Numbered from the stretch's first letter, positions 17,807 to 27,319 are shown. The stretch is DNA of 64,000 nt from JAEHDI01 sp035455185 (GCA_035455185.1 DATIFQ010000343.1:15699-79698), one strand, 5' to 3'. The notes: generated by a model not told the origin, from the letters alone. Made by a program: numbers and translations.

Positions 17807-18472
17807 ATGACGAAGCAGACCATCCTGTCCTCTATTATTGACATCGGCATCGTTCCGGTCGTCCGCACCTCGAGCGCGGAAAGCGCCATCAAGGCCATCG
17901 AAGCCATCTACAAGGGAGGCATCCGCGCAGCCGAGATCACGATGACCGTTCCGGGCGCCCTCCGCGCGCTGGAAAAAGTAGCCGACAAGTTCGGCGACAA
18001 GATTGTTCTCGGCGCCGGCACGGTCCTTGACCCGGAAACGGCTCGCGCCTGCATGCTCGCAGGGGCGGAGTTCTTTGTGACGCCGGCTCTGAAACCGGCC
18101 ACTATCGAAATGGCCCGGCGCTACTCGAAGGTCATCATGCCCGGTGCGCTGACTCCGACCGAAGTACTCACAGCATGGGAGGCCGGCGCCGACATCGTGA
18201 AGGTTTTCCCCTGCGGCAACGTTGGCGGGCCGAAGTACATCAAGGCCCTCAAGGCGCCCTTTCCGCAGATTGAGATGGTTCCGACGGGCGGGGTCAACCT
18301 GGAAACCGCGGGTGACTTTCTGAAGGCCGGTGCCTGCGCTGTCGCGGTTGGCGGCGAACTTGTGGACGCCAAGACTATCAAGGAAGGCCGCTACGAAGTC
18401 TTCGAAGAGCGCGCCAGGCAGTACCTCGCCGTTGTCGCCAAAGCACGCGAGGAGATGAAGTCCGCCAAGTGA
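17807..18472 (+). CDS. 2-dehydro-3-deoxyphosphogluconate/galactonate aldolase
   Basis: 221 aa class I aldolase of the Eda/DgoA family. The Schiff-base lysine is Lys132 in VKVFP, and Glu43 in AAEITM is the acid/base residue. It would cleave the phosphorylated 2-keto-3-deoxy acid made from the neighbouring dehydratase product to pyruvate and glyceraldehyde 3-phosphate. No KDG kinase is adjacent; a PfkB kinase lies about 12 kb away. There is no leader, so it acts in the cytoplasm. Confidence 0.88.
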   Translation: MTKQTILSSIIDIGIVPVVRTSSAESAIKAIEAIYKGGIRAAEITMTVPGALRALEKVADKFGDKIVLGAGTVLDPETARACMLAGAEFFVTPALKPATIEMARRYSKVIMPGALTPTEVLTAWEAGADIVKVFPCGNVGGPKYIKALKAPFPQIEMVPTGGVNLETAGDFLKAGACAVAVGGELVDAKTIKEGRYEVFEERARQYLAVVAKAREEMKSAK

Positions 18473-18496
18473 ACTTGGTAAACTGAGAGGCCGGTT

Positions 18497-18667
18497 ATGG
18501 CGATCAGCAAGGATTTGCTGGAGATTCTCGTGTGCCCGCTCTGCAAGGCGCCGGTGGAACTCAAGCAGGATGAGAATGGCCTGAAATGCGTCGAATGCAA
18601 GCGGGTATACCCAATCCGTGACGATATCCCCGTGATGCTGGTCGACGAGGCCAGGATCGAAGAGTAA
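18497..18667 (+). CDS. Trm112-family zinc-ribbon protein
   Basis: 56 aa. Two CxxC pairs (CPLCK and CVECK) form a zinc ribbon, with the family's start MAISKDLLEILVCP and end IPVMLVDEA. Trm112-like proteins are small partners or scaffolds, and in some bacteria are linked to methyltransferases and lipid A loci. It lies 13 bases upstream of the GT9 gene. Confidence 0.9.
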   Translation: MAISKDLLEILVCPLCKAPVELKQDENGLKCVECKRVYPIRDDIPVMLVDEARIEE

Positions 18668-18680
18668 GCCCGTTCCTCGG

Positions 18681-19598
18681 ATGCCAGACGCGCTTCAGCG
18701 CTTGCCGGGCGGCGCGCGGGTGGCGGTCGTTCGCCTGCGCTCACTCGGCGATTGCGTCTTGACCACGCCCGCCCTCGAAATTCTCAAACAGTTCCGGCCG
18801 GATCTCAGGACAGCGGTCGTCGTCGAGGACCGGTTTGCGCCTGTGTTCGAGGGAAATCCCGACGTGAACGCGATATTGCCGCCGGCCGCCTCCGCCCTCC
18901 GCGGCTGGAAACCCGACCTGTGCATCAACCTCCATGGCGGCATGAGGAGCGCCGTGTTGACAGCGGCATCGGGCGCACGCTTTCGCGCAGGTTTCGCTCA
19001 CTTTCGGGCTTCGCGGCTCTATAACTTGCGCATACCGACGGCGCAGACGATACTTTCTGTGGACCGCAAGGTCCATACGGCCGAGCACCTCGCTTCCGCC
19101 ATCTTCTGGCTGGGCGTACCGCGCTGCGAGATCCCGTGGGCACGGCTCTTCGCTCATGACGCCGGCCTTAGCTTGCGTGGCTCCTACGCTGTCCTCCATC
19201 CCTTCGCCACTGGTCCGGGTAAGGCCTGGCCGGCTTCCGGTTTTCTCGCCATCGCGTCCCACTTGCGGTTGGCGCTCGGGTTAGATCCAGTTTTCATCGC
19301 CGGACCTGGCGACGACACGCACCCGTTCGCGGAATATCGTTGCATCGAGGGAGCGCCGCTGGCGGACGTCAAGTCGTTGCTTCGGGGCGCCACGCTGTTC
19401 GTCGGAAACGACTCGGGTCCTGCGCACATGGCTGCCGCGTTTGGGTTACCGGTCCTCGTCATTTTCGGCGCCTCAGACCCCGTGATCTGGGCTCCGTGGC
19501 GGACGGTTTCCCAGGTCATCGTGGCTCGCGGACCGATCGAAGCGGTCGCGGTAGGTGAAGTAATCGAAGCGCTCGAGCGTCTGAGGGTCGCCGCATGA
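18681..19598 (+). CDS. Glycosyltransferase family 9 (heptosyltransferase-like)
   Basis: 305 aa GT-B fold. The N-terminal AVVRLRSLGDCVLTTPAL and C-terminal VGNDSGPAHMAAAFG motifs are those of ADP-heptose:LPS heptosyltransferases. It overlaps the MsbA-type gene (ATGA), which supports a role in building the LPS core. Which sugar is added is not determined by sequence alone. Confidence 0.9.
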   Translation: MPDALQRLPGGARVAVVRLRSLGDCVLTTPALEILKQFRPDLRTAVVVEDRFAPVFEGNPDVNAILPPAASALRGWKPDLCINLHGGMRSAVLTAASGARFRAGFAHFRASRLYNLRIPTAQTILSVDRKVHTAEHLASAIFWLGVPRCEIPWARLFAHDAGLSLRGSYAVLHPFATGPGKAWPASGFLAIASHLRLALGLDPVFIAGPGDDTHPFAEYRCIEGAPLADVKSLLRGATLFVGNDSGPAHMAAAFGLPVLVIFGASDPVIWAPWRTVSQVIVARGPIEAVAVGEVIEALERLRVAA

Positions 19599-21418
19599 AG
19601 GAATGGCTGCGGCTGCTCGGCTTCGTCCGCCCCTATGTGCTCGTGCTGGTGGTGTCGGTCGTCTTGATGGCCTGCGTCGGCGGGGCCCACGCTTTGATCG
19701 CGCTGCTGATCGGCCCGGTCTTTGACCGTGTGCTGAATCCGGCCTCCGCGGACGCGCCAGTTCTACTGTTCCGGCTGCCGATCTTCGGTCAGGCGGTCTA
19801 TCTGAACGACCTCCTGCCCTCGTGGATCCACAACGTGTGGACCATGATCGCGCTGGGCATCTTGGCCGTATTTCTCGTGCGCGGCCTCTGTGACTACTTC
19901 GGCAACTACTTGGTCAACTACGTCGGGTATTCGGCAGTCACCGACTTGCGCCAGACTGTGTTCGACAAGATTCTTCGCCAGAGCGCGGAGTTCTTCGAGT
20001 CCCATTCCACCGGACGGTTGATGTCGTCGATCATGAACGACATCGAGAAGATCCAGGTTGCCACGTCGCACATCCTGGCAGACTTAATGCGGCAGATTTT
20101 CATCGTGGTGGGTCTTCTCTATGTGCTGCTCGAAAAAGACTGGAAGCTGGCCCTCGTCAGCCTCACGCTGCTGCCTTTCGTGCTCGTCCCCACAGCCCGG
20201 ATCGGAAAGCGCATCCGGCGCACCACCCGCCGTGCGCAGGACGACACGGCCGATCTGAACCAGATCCTTCAGGAGACCCTGAGCGGCCACCAGGTGGTAC
20301 GCTCGTTCGGCGCGGAGGCCTACGAGTCGCGCCGTTTCCGGGTCGTCGCGCGGCGTCTCCGCTCCAGCAATCTTCGCTATGTAGCGCAGCAGGCACTCAG
20401 CTCTCCGCTGATCGAGTTCTTCGGCGCTCTCACCATCGTCGGCCTGCTTACGTACGCCCGAACGCAGATCAAGGCAGGCCAGATGACCACCGGGGAGTTC
20501 ACGACTTTCGTCGTCGCTCTGCTGATGCTTTACGAGCCCGTCAAGCGGCTCACGGGGATTCACAATATCTTCCAGCAGGCGCTCGGGGCTTCCCAGCGCG
20601 TCTTCGAGTATCTGGACCGTGAGGAAGCAATCCAGGACAAGGCCGGCGCGTTGCCGCTAGCTCGCTTCGAAAGATCGATTGTCTTTGACGCCGTGAGCTT
20701 CCGCTATCCGAGTTCTCCCAACGGCTTTCTGCTGCGCGACATCAGCCTCGAGGTGAAAGCCGGCGATGTCGTCGCGGTGGTCGGCCCAAGCGGCGCCGGC
20801 AAGAGCACGCTTGTCAGCCTCCTTCCGCGGTTTTACGACGTGACCGCGGGCGCGGTTCGCGTAGATGGTCACGACGTCCGGGACCTCCAGGTGGCTTCCC
20901 TCCGACGGATGGTCGGGATCGTCCCCCAGGACACCTTCCTCTTCAACGACACGGTGGCGAACAACATCCGGTACGGCCGCCAGGACGTATCCGTTCGGGA
21001 GGTCGAGGAGGCAGCGCGGAACGCGCTTTGCGAGGAATTCATCGGGCAGATGCCGGAGGGCCTTGACACCGTCATCGGAGAGCGCGGCTTCAAGCTTAGC
21101 GGGGGCCAGCGGCAGCGCATCGCCATCGCCCGCGCCCTACTCGAAAACGCTCCCATTCTCATCCTTGACGAGGCGACTTCCCACCTCGATACCGAGTCCG
21201 AATTATTGGTGCAGCGCGCGTTGGGGAACCTGATGTCCGGGCGCACGGTGATCGTGATCGCCCACCGGCTGTCGACCATCCGCCGCGCGGACAAGATCAT
21301 CGTACTGGACCAGGGCCGTATCTGCGAGGTGGGCACGCACGACGAACTGGTCGGTTCCGGCGGCATCTATCAGCGTTTATATGAACTTCAGTTCCTGGAG
21401 GCAGACCGTCTGGCCTAG
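19595..21418 (+). CDS. msbA: Lipid A export ABC transporter, MsbA type
   Basis: 607 aa fused permease and ATPase. Six transmembrane helices lie in the first ~310 residues; the nucleotide-binding half has Walker A GPSGAGKST, signature LSGGQRQR and Walker B ILILDEATS. MsbA flips lipid A-core across the inner membrane. It is coupled to the GT9 gene by overlap, and YicC follows two bases after its stop. Another MsbA-like protein sits at 61.2 kb, so the division of labour is unknown. Confidence 0.9.
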   Translation: MKEWLRLLGFVRPYVLVLVVSVVLMACVGGAHALIALLIGPVFDRVLNPASADAPVLLFRLPIFGQAVYLNDLLPSWIHNVWTMIALGILAVFLVRGLCDYFGNYLVNYVGYSAVTDLRQTVFDKILRQSAEFFESHSTGRLMSSIMNDIEKIQVATSHILADLMRQIFIVVGLLYVLLEKDWKLALVSLTLLPFVLVPTARIGKRIRRTTRRAQDDTADLNQILQETLSGHQVVRSFGAEAYESRRFRVVARRLRSSNLRYVAQQALSSPLIEFFGALTIVGLLTYARTQIKAGQMTTGEFTTFVVALLMLYEPVKRLTGIHNIFQQALGASQRVFEYLDREEAIQDKAGALPLARFERSIVFDAVSFRYPSSPNGFLLRDISLEVKAGDVVAVVGPSGAGKSTLVSLLPRFYDVTAGAVRVDGHDVRDLQVASLRRMVGIVPQDTFLFNDTVANNIRYGRQDVSVREVEEAARNALCEEFIGQMPEGLDTVIGERGFKLSGGQRQRIAIARALLENAPILILDEATSHLDTESELLVQRALGNLMSGRTVIVIAHRLSTIRRADKIIVLDQGRICEVGTHDELVGSGGIYQRLYELQFLEADRLA

Positions 21419-21420
21419 CT

Positions 21421-22314
21421 ATGAACGTTCGCAGCATGACCGGCTTCGCCCGGGTCCAAAAACAAAACGATGTGGGGGAGGCCGCGGTCAGCATCAAGAG
21501 CGTGAACCACCGTGCGCTCGACTTGCACTTTCGCATGCCCGGCGAGCTTGACCCGTTCGAGCCGGTGCTCCGTGCGGCCGTTAAGCGGCACATCGTTCGC
21601 GGCCACATTCAAATTCAGGTCACGTTTTTCCGCTCCTCCGAAGCCCCTCCCGCGGCCCTGAATCGCTCTGTGCTCGATGCGTATATCTCGGCTTACCGCC
21701 AGGCTGCCGCGGAGCACGGACTCGGAGGTGAACCCGATCTGAACGCTGCGCTTTCGCTCCCCGGCGTTTTTCGGGAAGCGCCCGACGAAGAACCAGATCG
21801 GACCGTCGAGAAGCTTCTTCTCGAAGCTGCGGAAGAGGCTCTCCAGGCGTTGAATGCCTTTCGAGAACGCGAAGGGGGCGAGATCGTGGGCGAATTGCTC
21901 GACAGGGCGGCGGCGATCCGAGATTGCACGTCGCGCATAGAGGAGATCCGTTCCCGTGCCTTGCCAGCCTTCCAGGCACGGCTCACGGAGCGGCTGGCGG
22001 AGCTGCTTCAGAACGTGCCCATTGATACCCAGCGCCTGGCTCAGGAAGCAGCCATCCTCGCCGACCGCAGCGACATCGGCGAGGAGCTAACCCGGCTCCG
22101 GATCCACGCCGTACAGGTGGAAGATCTGCTTCGGAAAGGGGGAGAGGTCGGCAAGAAACTCGACTTCCTCCTCCAGGAGATGAACCGGGAGTCGAATACG
22201 ATCCTGTCCAAGTCCAACGGGATCGGAGAGCAGGGTCTGGAGATCACCCAACTTGCTCTGGCCGCCAGGGCCGACATTGAGAAAATCCGAGAGCAATCCC
22301 TCAATCTAGAATGA
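21421..22314 (+). CDS. YicC-family endoribonuclease
   Basis: 297 aa, standard length. It starts with the family N-terminus MNVRSMTGFAR and ends with the DUF1732 region (KLDFLLQEMNRESNTILSKS, then ARADIEKIREQ). YicC in E. coli is an RNase affecting sRNA stability. Here it sits in a yicC-gmk-rpoZ block, a very widespread gene order. Confidence 0.93.
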   Translation: MNVRSMTGFARVQKQNDVGEAAVSIKSVNHRALDLHFRMPGELDPFEPVLRAAVKRHIVRGHIQIQVTFFRSSEAPPAALNRSVLDAYISAYRQAAAEHGLGGEPDLNAALSLPGVFREAPDEEPDRTVEKLLLEAAEEALQALNAFREREGGEIVGELLDRAAAIRDCTSRIEEIRSRALPAFQARLTERLAELLQNVPIDTQRLAQEAAILADRSDIGEELTRLRIHAVQVEDLLRKGGEVGKKLDFLLQEMNRESNTILSKSNGIGEQGLEITQLALAARADIEKIREQSLNLE

Positions 22315-22922
22315 GCATCGTATTCATCGTTTCAGCGCCGTCCGGCTCGGGCAAGTCCACGCTTGTGGGCCGACTTCTGAAGGACGTGCCAAGGCTTTTA
22401 TTTTCTGTATCTTACACGACCAGAGCGCCCCGCGGAAACGAGCGCCAGGACGAAGACTACCACTTCATTTCTCGTGCCGAGTTCGAGGAGCGGATCGCCC
22501 GGGACGAGTTTCTGGAGTGGGCAGAGGTATTCGGGAACTATTACGGGACCCACCGCGAGATCCTGGACCGGGCGCGGTCGGAAGGGTCCGATGTGGTACT
22601 CGACATCGACGTCCAGGGTGCGCGACAATTGAAGAGACGGATCCTGGATGCCGTCAGTATCTTTATTCTTGCGCCTTCCCGCGAGATCCTGGAGCAACGG
22701 TTGCACGACCGCTCAGAGGACCCGCCCGAGGTCATCGCCAGACGGTTACGCGAGGCGGCGGAGGAGATTCGTAACTGCCGCGCGTACGACTACGTCCTCG
22801 TCAATGACGAAGTGGAACGGTCGGCTGATACGCTGGAGGCCATTGTGAAGGCCGAGCGCGCCCGGCGTACACGCATCGAAGAGAAGATCCGGCCAATCCT
22901 GGCCACCTTCGAGGCGAAGTAA
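22311..22922 (+). CDS. gmk: Guanylate kinase
   Basis: 203 aa, phosphorylates GMP to GDP. P-loop SAPSGSGKST near residue 8, GMP-site segment SYTTRAPR, and LDIDVQGARQL are present. The ATG overlaps the yicC TGA (ATGA). Full length. Confidence 0.96.
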   Translation: MSIVFIVSAPSGSGKSTLVGRLLKDVPRLLFSVSYTTRAPRGNERQDEDYHFISRAEFEERIARDEFLEWAEVFGNYYGTHREILDRARSEGSDVVLDIDVQGARQLKRRILDAVSIFILAPSREILEQRLHDRSEDPPEVIARRLREAAEEIRNCRAYDYVLVNDEVERSADTLEAIVKAERARRTRIEEKIRPILATFEAK

Positions 22923-22942
22923 GCAGAGGTTTTCGAGCAATT

Positions 22943-23188
22943 ATGTCTGACAGGCTGTCACGAAACGCGAGTTTCATCATCCCGGACGACCCGGAGCAGA
23001 GTACGTATCGCTGGATCATCGTCGCCGCGAAACGCGCGCGGCAACTCCAGGGCGGAGCCCGGCCGTTCCTTCCAACCACCGCCAAGAAACCGACCGTCAC
23101 CGCCATGGAGGAGACGCGTCGAGGTCTCGTGAAGTGGGAAGACTTGGCTCTTCAGCCGCAGGAAGAGCAAGAACAAGAACAGGTTTGA
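22943..23188 (+). CDS. rpoZ: RNA polymerase omega subunit
   Basis: 81 aa. The central YRWIIVAAKRARQLQ matches the conserved omega helix, and it lies between gmk and coaBC as usual. The C-terminus is acidic (QPQEEQEQEQV). The subunit assists beta-prime folding and, in some bacteria, ppGpp response. Confidence 0.92.
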   Translation: MSDRLSRNASFIIPDDPEQSTYRWIIVAAKRARQLQGGARPFLPTTAKKPTVTAMEETRRGLVKWEDLALQPQEEQEQEQV

Positions 23189-23192
23189 GCCA

Positions 23193-24404
23193 ATGAAGGT
23201 TGTGCTCGGAGTCGGGGGCGGCATAGCGGCCTACAAAGCGGCAGAGCTCGTGCGCGCCCTGTCCGAGCGCGACGCCGAGGTGCAGGTCGTCATGACGGAG
23301 GCGGCCCAGGAGTTCGTCCGGCCGCTCACCTTCGTGGCTCTGAGCGGGCGCAAGGTCATCACCAGCATGTTCTCCTCCGGCGGCGCCGAGGAAACGCTTT
23401 CCAGCGCCGTCGAGCACATCCAGGTCGCGCAGGAAAACGATATCCTGGTGGTCGCGCCGGCCACTGCCGATCTTCTGGCTCGCTTCGCCCACGGTATCGC
23501 CAACGATTTCCTTACAACCTTCTACCTGGCGTTCACCGGTCCGGTTGTTCTGGCGCCGGCGATGAACACCAACATGTGGAACCACCCGGCCACACAAGCG
23601 AACATTGGGGTACTCCGCTCACGTGGACATAGCATCGTCGGACCGGAAGACGGGTTTCTCGCCTGTGGGATGGTCGGCCCCGGCCGGATGTCGGAACCGG
23701 CAGAAATCGCCGAAGCCGTGCTCTCTCTGTCTCGGCGCAGGGACCTGGAGGGCGAGACCATTTTGGTTACCGCCGGTCCCACGCAGGAACCGCTCGATCC
23801 AGTCCGGTTTGTTTCGAACCGGTCGTCCGGCAAGATGGGTTACGCCCTGGCGCAGGCCGCCGCCGACCGGGGCGCGCGCGTTGTTCTCATTTCAGGACCG
23901 GTGCACATCCCCGAACCGTCCGGCGTGCAGATCGTTCACGTTCGAACCGCGACCGAGATGCGGGATGCGGTCTTGGCCGGGCTCGACGAGTCCACCATCA
24001 TCGTGAAGTCCGCCGCCGTTGCCGACTACCACGTCTCCACGGTGCCGCAACAGAAAATGAAGAAGACGGCTGCGCGGATTTCGCTCGAACTCGATCCGAC
24101 GCCGGATATCCTGGCCGAATTGGGTCAGAAGAAGGGCGACCGGCTGCTCATCGGCTTCGCGGCCGAGACCGAGAACCTGCGGCAGGAGGTGCGGCGGAAG
24201 CTCGCGTCGAAGAACTGCGACATGCTTGTGGGCAACCTCGTCGGCCAGGAAGGCGTGGGCTTCGAATCCGACACCAATGAAGTTCTGCTCGGCCTTGCTA
24301 CCGGCGCGCTGATCTCGATTCCGAAGGCTTCCAAGCGCGAGGTCGCGGATCGCATCTTCGACGAGGCGCTGAAATTGCGCTTGGCCCTCCACGCCGCGCA
24401 ATGA
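23193..24404 (+). CDS. coaBC: Bifunctional phosphopantothenoylcysteine decarboxylase/synthase
   Basis: 403 aa. The N-terminal flavoprotein half (GVGGGIAAYKAAELVR; NTNMWNHPATQ) is CoaC; the C-terminal half, from about residue 190, with AGPTQEPLDPVRFVSNRSSGKMG is CoaB. Together they turn 4'-phosphopantothenate and cysteine into 4'-phosphopantetheine for coenzyme A. It overlaps the UDG gene by 4 bases. Confidence 0.96.
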   Translation: MKVVLGVGGGIAAYKAAELVRALSERDAEVQVVMTEAAQEFVRPLTFVALSGRKVITSMFSSGGAEETLSSAVEHIQVAQENDILVVAPATADLLARFAHGIANDFLTTFYLAFTGPVVLAPAMNTNMWNHPATQANIGVLRSRGHSIVGPEDGFLACGMVGPGRMSEPAEIAEAVLSLSRRRDLEGETILVTAGPTQEPLDPVRFVSNRSSGKMGYALAQAAADRGARVVLISGPVHIPEPSGVQIVHVRTATEMRDAVLAGLDESTIIVKSAAVADYHVSTVPQQKMKKTAARISLELDPTPDILAELGQKKGDRLLIGFAAETENLRQEVRRKLASKNCDMLVGNLVGQEGVGFESDTNEVLLGLATGALISIPKASKREVADRIFDEALKLRLALHAAQ

Positions 24405-25156
24405 CCCGGGAGTTGCTCCGCCAGTACCTCTCGTTCTATCAGGATCTCGGCATTCGGACTCTCTACCGCCGCGAGCCCCACGCCGCACCACCGTCTGCGA
24501 GCCGGGAACCGGCTCCGCTCGATCTGCTGTTACAGCCTCAGGCGGAACCGGAAGCGGTTCAGCATTTCAGCGAACCACCAACCGGAGACACCCTCGCCCG
24601 CATCCGTGAGGACATCGGAGACTGCACGCGCTGCCGGCTCCACCAGGGACGAAACAAGATCGTATTCGGCTCAGGGAATGAGCAGGCCAAGCTGGTGTTC
24701 GTTGGCGAGGGTCCCGGGGCGGACGAGGACGCCCAGGGCCTGCCGTTCGTCGGCCGCGCCGGCCAGTTGCTGACGCAAATGATCGAAGGAACAGCGCGCA
24801 AGGAAGGCATCCCACTTGTTCGCAAGGACGTGTACATCTGCAACGTGGTTAAATGCCGCCCACCCGAGAATCGAACGCCCCTGCCCGACGAGATGGAGAC
24901 CTGCGGGCAGTTCCTGTTCCGCCAGCTTTCGGTCATCCGCCCCAAAGCGATCTGTGTGCTCGGTGCGACGGCCGCGAAGGCGCTGCTAGACCGCAAGGAG
25001 GGTGTTACGAGGATGCGCGGTCAGTGGTTCCGCTGGCACGATATCCCTGTGATGGTGACGTACCACCCGTCGTATCTGCTCCGGCCTTACAACCAGAACG
25101 CCAAGCGCGAAGCCTGGGAAGACCTTAAGAAAGTCCTGCATTATGTCTATGACTGA
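24401..25156 (+). CDS. Uracil-DNA glycosylase, family 4 (iron-sulfur type)
   Basis: 251 aa. The GEGPGADEDAQGLPFVG motif and the four-cysteine set (CTRCRLH; CNVVKCRPPENR; a later Cys in ETCGQF) fit family 4/5 UDG with a 4Fe-4S cluster. The first ~65 residues form a linker-like N-terminal extension. The enzyme removes uracil from DNA. It overlaps both coaBC and tmk. Confidence 0.92.
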   Translation: MTRELLRQYLSFYQDLGIRTLYRREPHAAPPSASREPAPLDLLLQPQAEPEAVQHFSEPPTGDTLARIREDIGDCTRCRLHQGRNKIVFGSGNEQAKLVFVGEGPGADEDAQGLPFVGRAGQLLTQMIEGTARKEGIPLVRKDVYICNVVKCRPPENRTPLPDEMETCGQFLFRQLSVIRPKAICVLGATAAKALLDRKEGVTRMRGQWFRWHDIPVMVTYHPSYLLRPYNQNAKREAWEDLKKVLHYVYD

Positions 25157-25820
25157 GCGGCGCCGCGGGTTCTTCATCACTTTCGAGGGCATAGACGGCT
25201 GTGGAAAGTCGACCCAGATGTGCCTGCTCGCGGAAAGGCTGCGGAGAGAGGGCCACCGGGTGTTCGAAACCGTCGAGCCTGGCGGCACATCGATTGGCAG
25301 GCAGGTGCGGCGTATCTTACTGGACGCGAAGAACCAGGAGCTCTGCCCGACGGCTGAATTACTCCTCTACTTCGCCTGCCGCGCCCAGAACGTCGAAGAA
25401 TGGATCCTCCCGGCGCTCGAACGCGGCGAAATCGTTGTGTCGGACCGGTTCACCGATTCCACGATGGCTTACCAGGGCGTTGGCCGGGGACTCGGCGAAG
25501 ATGTTGTGCGAGACCTTCACCGCATCGCCTGCCGCGATCTCACGCCGGATCTGACGCTCGTCATCGACATCGACCTCGAAACGAGCCTTGAGCGTGCGCG
25601 CACGCGCAACCGGGAACTAGCGGACACCGGCGCCGCGCCTGAGACGCGCATGGACGACCAGGCGGTCGAGTTCCACCGCCGGGTTCGCGGAGCCTACGCT
25701 GCGATGGTTCAAGTGGAACCGGAGCGGTTCGTTGTGATCGACGGCCGGGCGGACGTCGAGAGTGTAGCCAGGGCCGTCTGGGAGGCGGTGGCGCCCCGCG
25801 TCGGAGGTCTGCATGTTTGA
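25143..25820 (+). CDS. tmk: Thymidylate kinase
   Basis: 225 aa, phosphorylates dTMP to dTDP. P-loop EGIDGCGKST and the DRFTDSTMAYQG (DRx) motif are clear. The first ATG (25143) overlaps the UDG gene; a second ATG two codons later is equally good. holB begins eight bases before the stop, a common tmk-holB pairing. Confidence 0.95.
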   Translation: MSMTERRRGFFITFEGIDGCGKSTQMCLLAERLRREGHRVFETVEPGGTSIGRQVRRILLDAKNQELCPTAELLLYFACRAQNVEEWILPALERGEIVVSDRFTDSTMAYQGVGRGLGEDVVRDLHRIACRDLTPDLTLVIDIDLETSLERARTRNRELADTGAAPETRMDDQAVEFHRRVRGAYAAMVQVEPERFVVIDGRADVESVARAVWEAVAPRVGGLHV

Positions 25821-26841
25821 CGACTTCCACGGCAATGAGCGCGTGGCTGCCGCGCTAGAAAAGATGGCCGCGCAGGATCGGATCCCGCAGACGCTGCTGA
25901 TGGTTGGGCCGCAGGGTATCGGCAAGGCGACCCTGGCGCGCCGCTTTGCCGCCCGCCTGCTCGGCGGAGCGGACAAAATCGAGCGCGACGACTTGAGCTT
26001 GCCGCACAACATCGAACTCCGCGGCGAACGCGAGAAGTGGCCGTCGGAAAAACGGGCCGAAGAGCCCCTCCTGCTGGCCAGCCAGCCGGATTTCGTGACG
26101 TTTCCTCCGGACGGTCCGCTGCGCCAGATTTCGATCCAGCAGATGCGCCTGCTCAAGGAACGTGCTCAGTTTCTGCCTCTCCATGGCCGGTGGAGAATAT
26201 TCCTCATCGATCAGATCGACCGCGCGAACGAACAGGCCGCGAACTCGCTACTCAAAACCCTGGAGGAACCGCCGGACCACCTCATCCTGTTCCTGACTGC
26301 GGAAAACGCTTACGATCTCCTGCCCACCATCAGGTCGCGCGCAGTACCGCTGTATCTGGCCCGGCTGAGCGATTCCGAAATTCGTAGGTTCGTGGCCGGA
26401 CGCGGCGTGAGTGACGTCGAGCGCCGCGTGTCGTTGGCTGGCGGTAGTCCCGGCCTTGCTCTCTCCATCGATCTGGAGGAATACGACGCCCGCCGTGAGG
26501 CGATGGTCGCGCTTCTTGAAGTGGCCAGCGGAGTGTCCCCGTTCAGCGCATGGCTTACATACTCCGACAAGATCAGCATGTCGCGGCAGGAGAAACTCGA
26601 GGACTACCTGAAAGTTCTCTACGGTCTGCTGGCAGACCTGCTGGCGGTGCAACAGTCGGGGGGGGGCATTCGCAATGTCGATCTCCGCGCACGTCTCGAA
26701 GGACTGGCCTCACGGGTCAACTTCGACTGGATTCGCGCCGCGACCGGCAAGGTGGACGAACTGGTCCGCCTTCTGCGCCGCAACATCCAGAAATCCATTG
26801 CCCTCGACGCCCTCATCCTTGATCTCCGGCCGGTTGTCTGA
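25813..26841 (+). CDS. holB: DNA polymerase III delta-prime subunit
   Basis: 342 aa AAA+ clamp-loader subunit. It has GPQGIGKATL (P-loop with Ala in place of a hydroxyl-bearing residue, as is usual for an inactive delta-prime), the SRC-like region LLKTLEEPP, and the expected length. The four zinc cysteines found in many homologues are not seen. It follows tmk with an 8-base overlap. Confidence 0.88.
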   Translation: MFDDFHGNERVAAALEKMAAQDRIPQTLLMVGPQGIGKATLARRFAARLLGGADKIERDDLSLPHNIELRGEREKWPSEKRAEEPLLLASQPDFVTFPPDGPLRQISIQQMRLLKERAQFLPLHGRWRIFLIDQIDRANEQAANSLLKTLEEPPDHLILFLTAENAYDLLPTIRSRAVPLYLARLSDSEIRRFVAGRGVSDVERRVSLAGGSPGLALSIDLEEYDARREAMVALLEVASGVSPFSAWLTYSDKISMSRQEKLEDYLKVLYGLLADLLAVQQSGGGIRNVDLRARLEGLASRVNFDWIRAATGKVDELVRLLRRNIQKSIALDALILDLRPVV

Positions 26842-26867
26842 CGCCCCCGGACCGCCCCTGCAAACGC

Positions 26868-26896
26868 TTGCTCATTCAGGGGGTATGTGTTATCAA
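26868..26896 (+). promoter_or_regulatory. Weak candidate promoter for the Hfq-like gene
   Basis: TTGCTC (26868-26873) and TATCAA (26891-26896) are spaced by 17 bases within the 157-base gap before the Hfq-like gene. The matches to consensus are 3/6 and 4/6, so this is only a candidate. Confidence 0.3.
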
Positions 26897-26998
26897 TAGG
26901 GAAACGTAGGCGCTTTGATACTTCCGACTACCGTCTCGCCGCATAGTTCTGCGAGCGCAACCGGTGTCAAAACGCATTTATACATAAGGAGTTATGCC

Positions 26999-27307
26999 GT
27001 GGAAACCGCCAACCGGAGACTGATCCGCCCCAGCCTGAACAACGCCAAGGAGCAGGCGGCCTCCCGCCGAAACCAGACCCAGAAGAAGACGATCCCGCCC
27101 GACCAGACCCACGCGGAAAGCTTCTATTACCTGAAGCAGATGCAGTCCAAGACCCCAATGGTTGTGGTGCTCAAAGACGGCGAAACGGTCCACGGCATCA
27201 TCGAGTGGTACGACCGCTGCTGCCTCAAGGTAAACCGTGAGGACGGCCCGAACCTGTTGATCTACAAACCCAGCATCAAGTACATGTACAAGGCGACCGA
27301 GGCCTGA
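26999..27307 (+). CDS. hfq: Hfq-like RNA chaperone (Sm fold), divergent
   Basis: 102 aa. Residues 53-98 match the bacterial Sm fold ([20 protein letters not shown], ... [13 protein letters not shown]). The canonical YKHA of E. coli Hfq is YKPS here, so the conserved His is absent. A ~40-residue basic N-terminal extension ([14 protein letters not shown]) is added, and the usual acidic C-terminal tail is lacking. GTG 26999 has AAGGAG seven bases before it; longer readings start in the intergenic region. RNA binding is inferred. Confidence 0.75.
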   Translation: METANRRLIRPSLNNAKEQAASRRNQTQKKTIPPDQTHAESFYYLKQMQSKTPMVVVLKDGETVHGIIEWYDRCCLKVNREDGPNLLIYKPSIKYMYKATEA

Positions 27308-27319
27308 TAGGCTGCGCTC

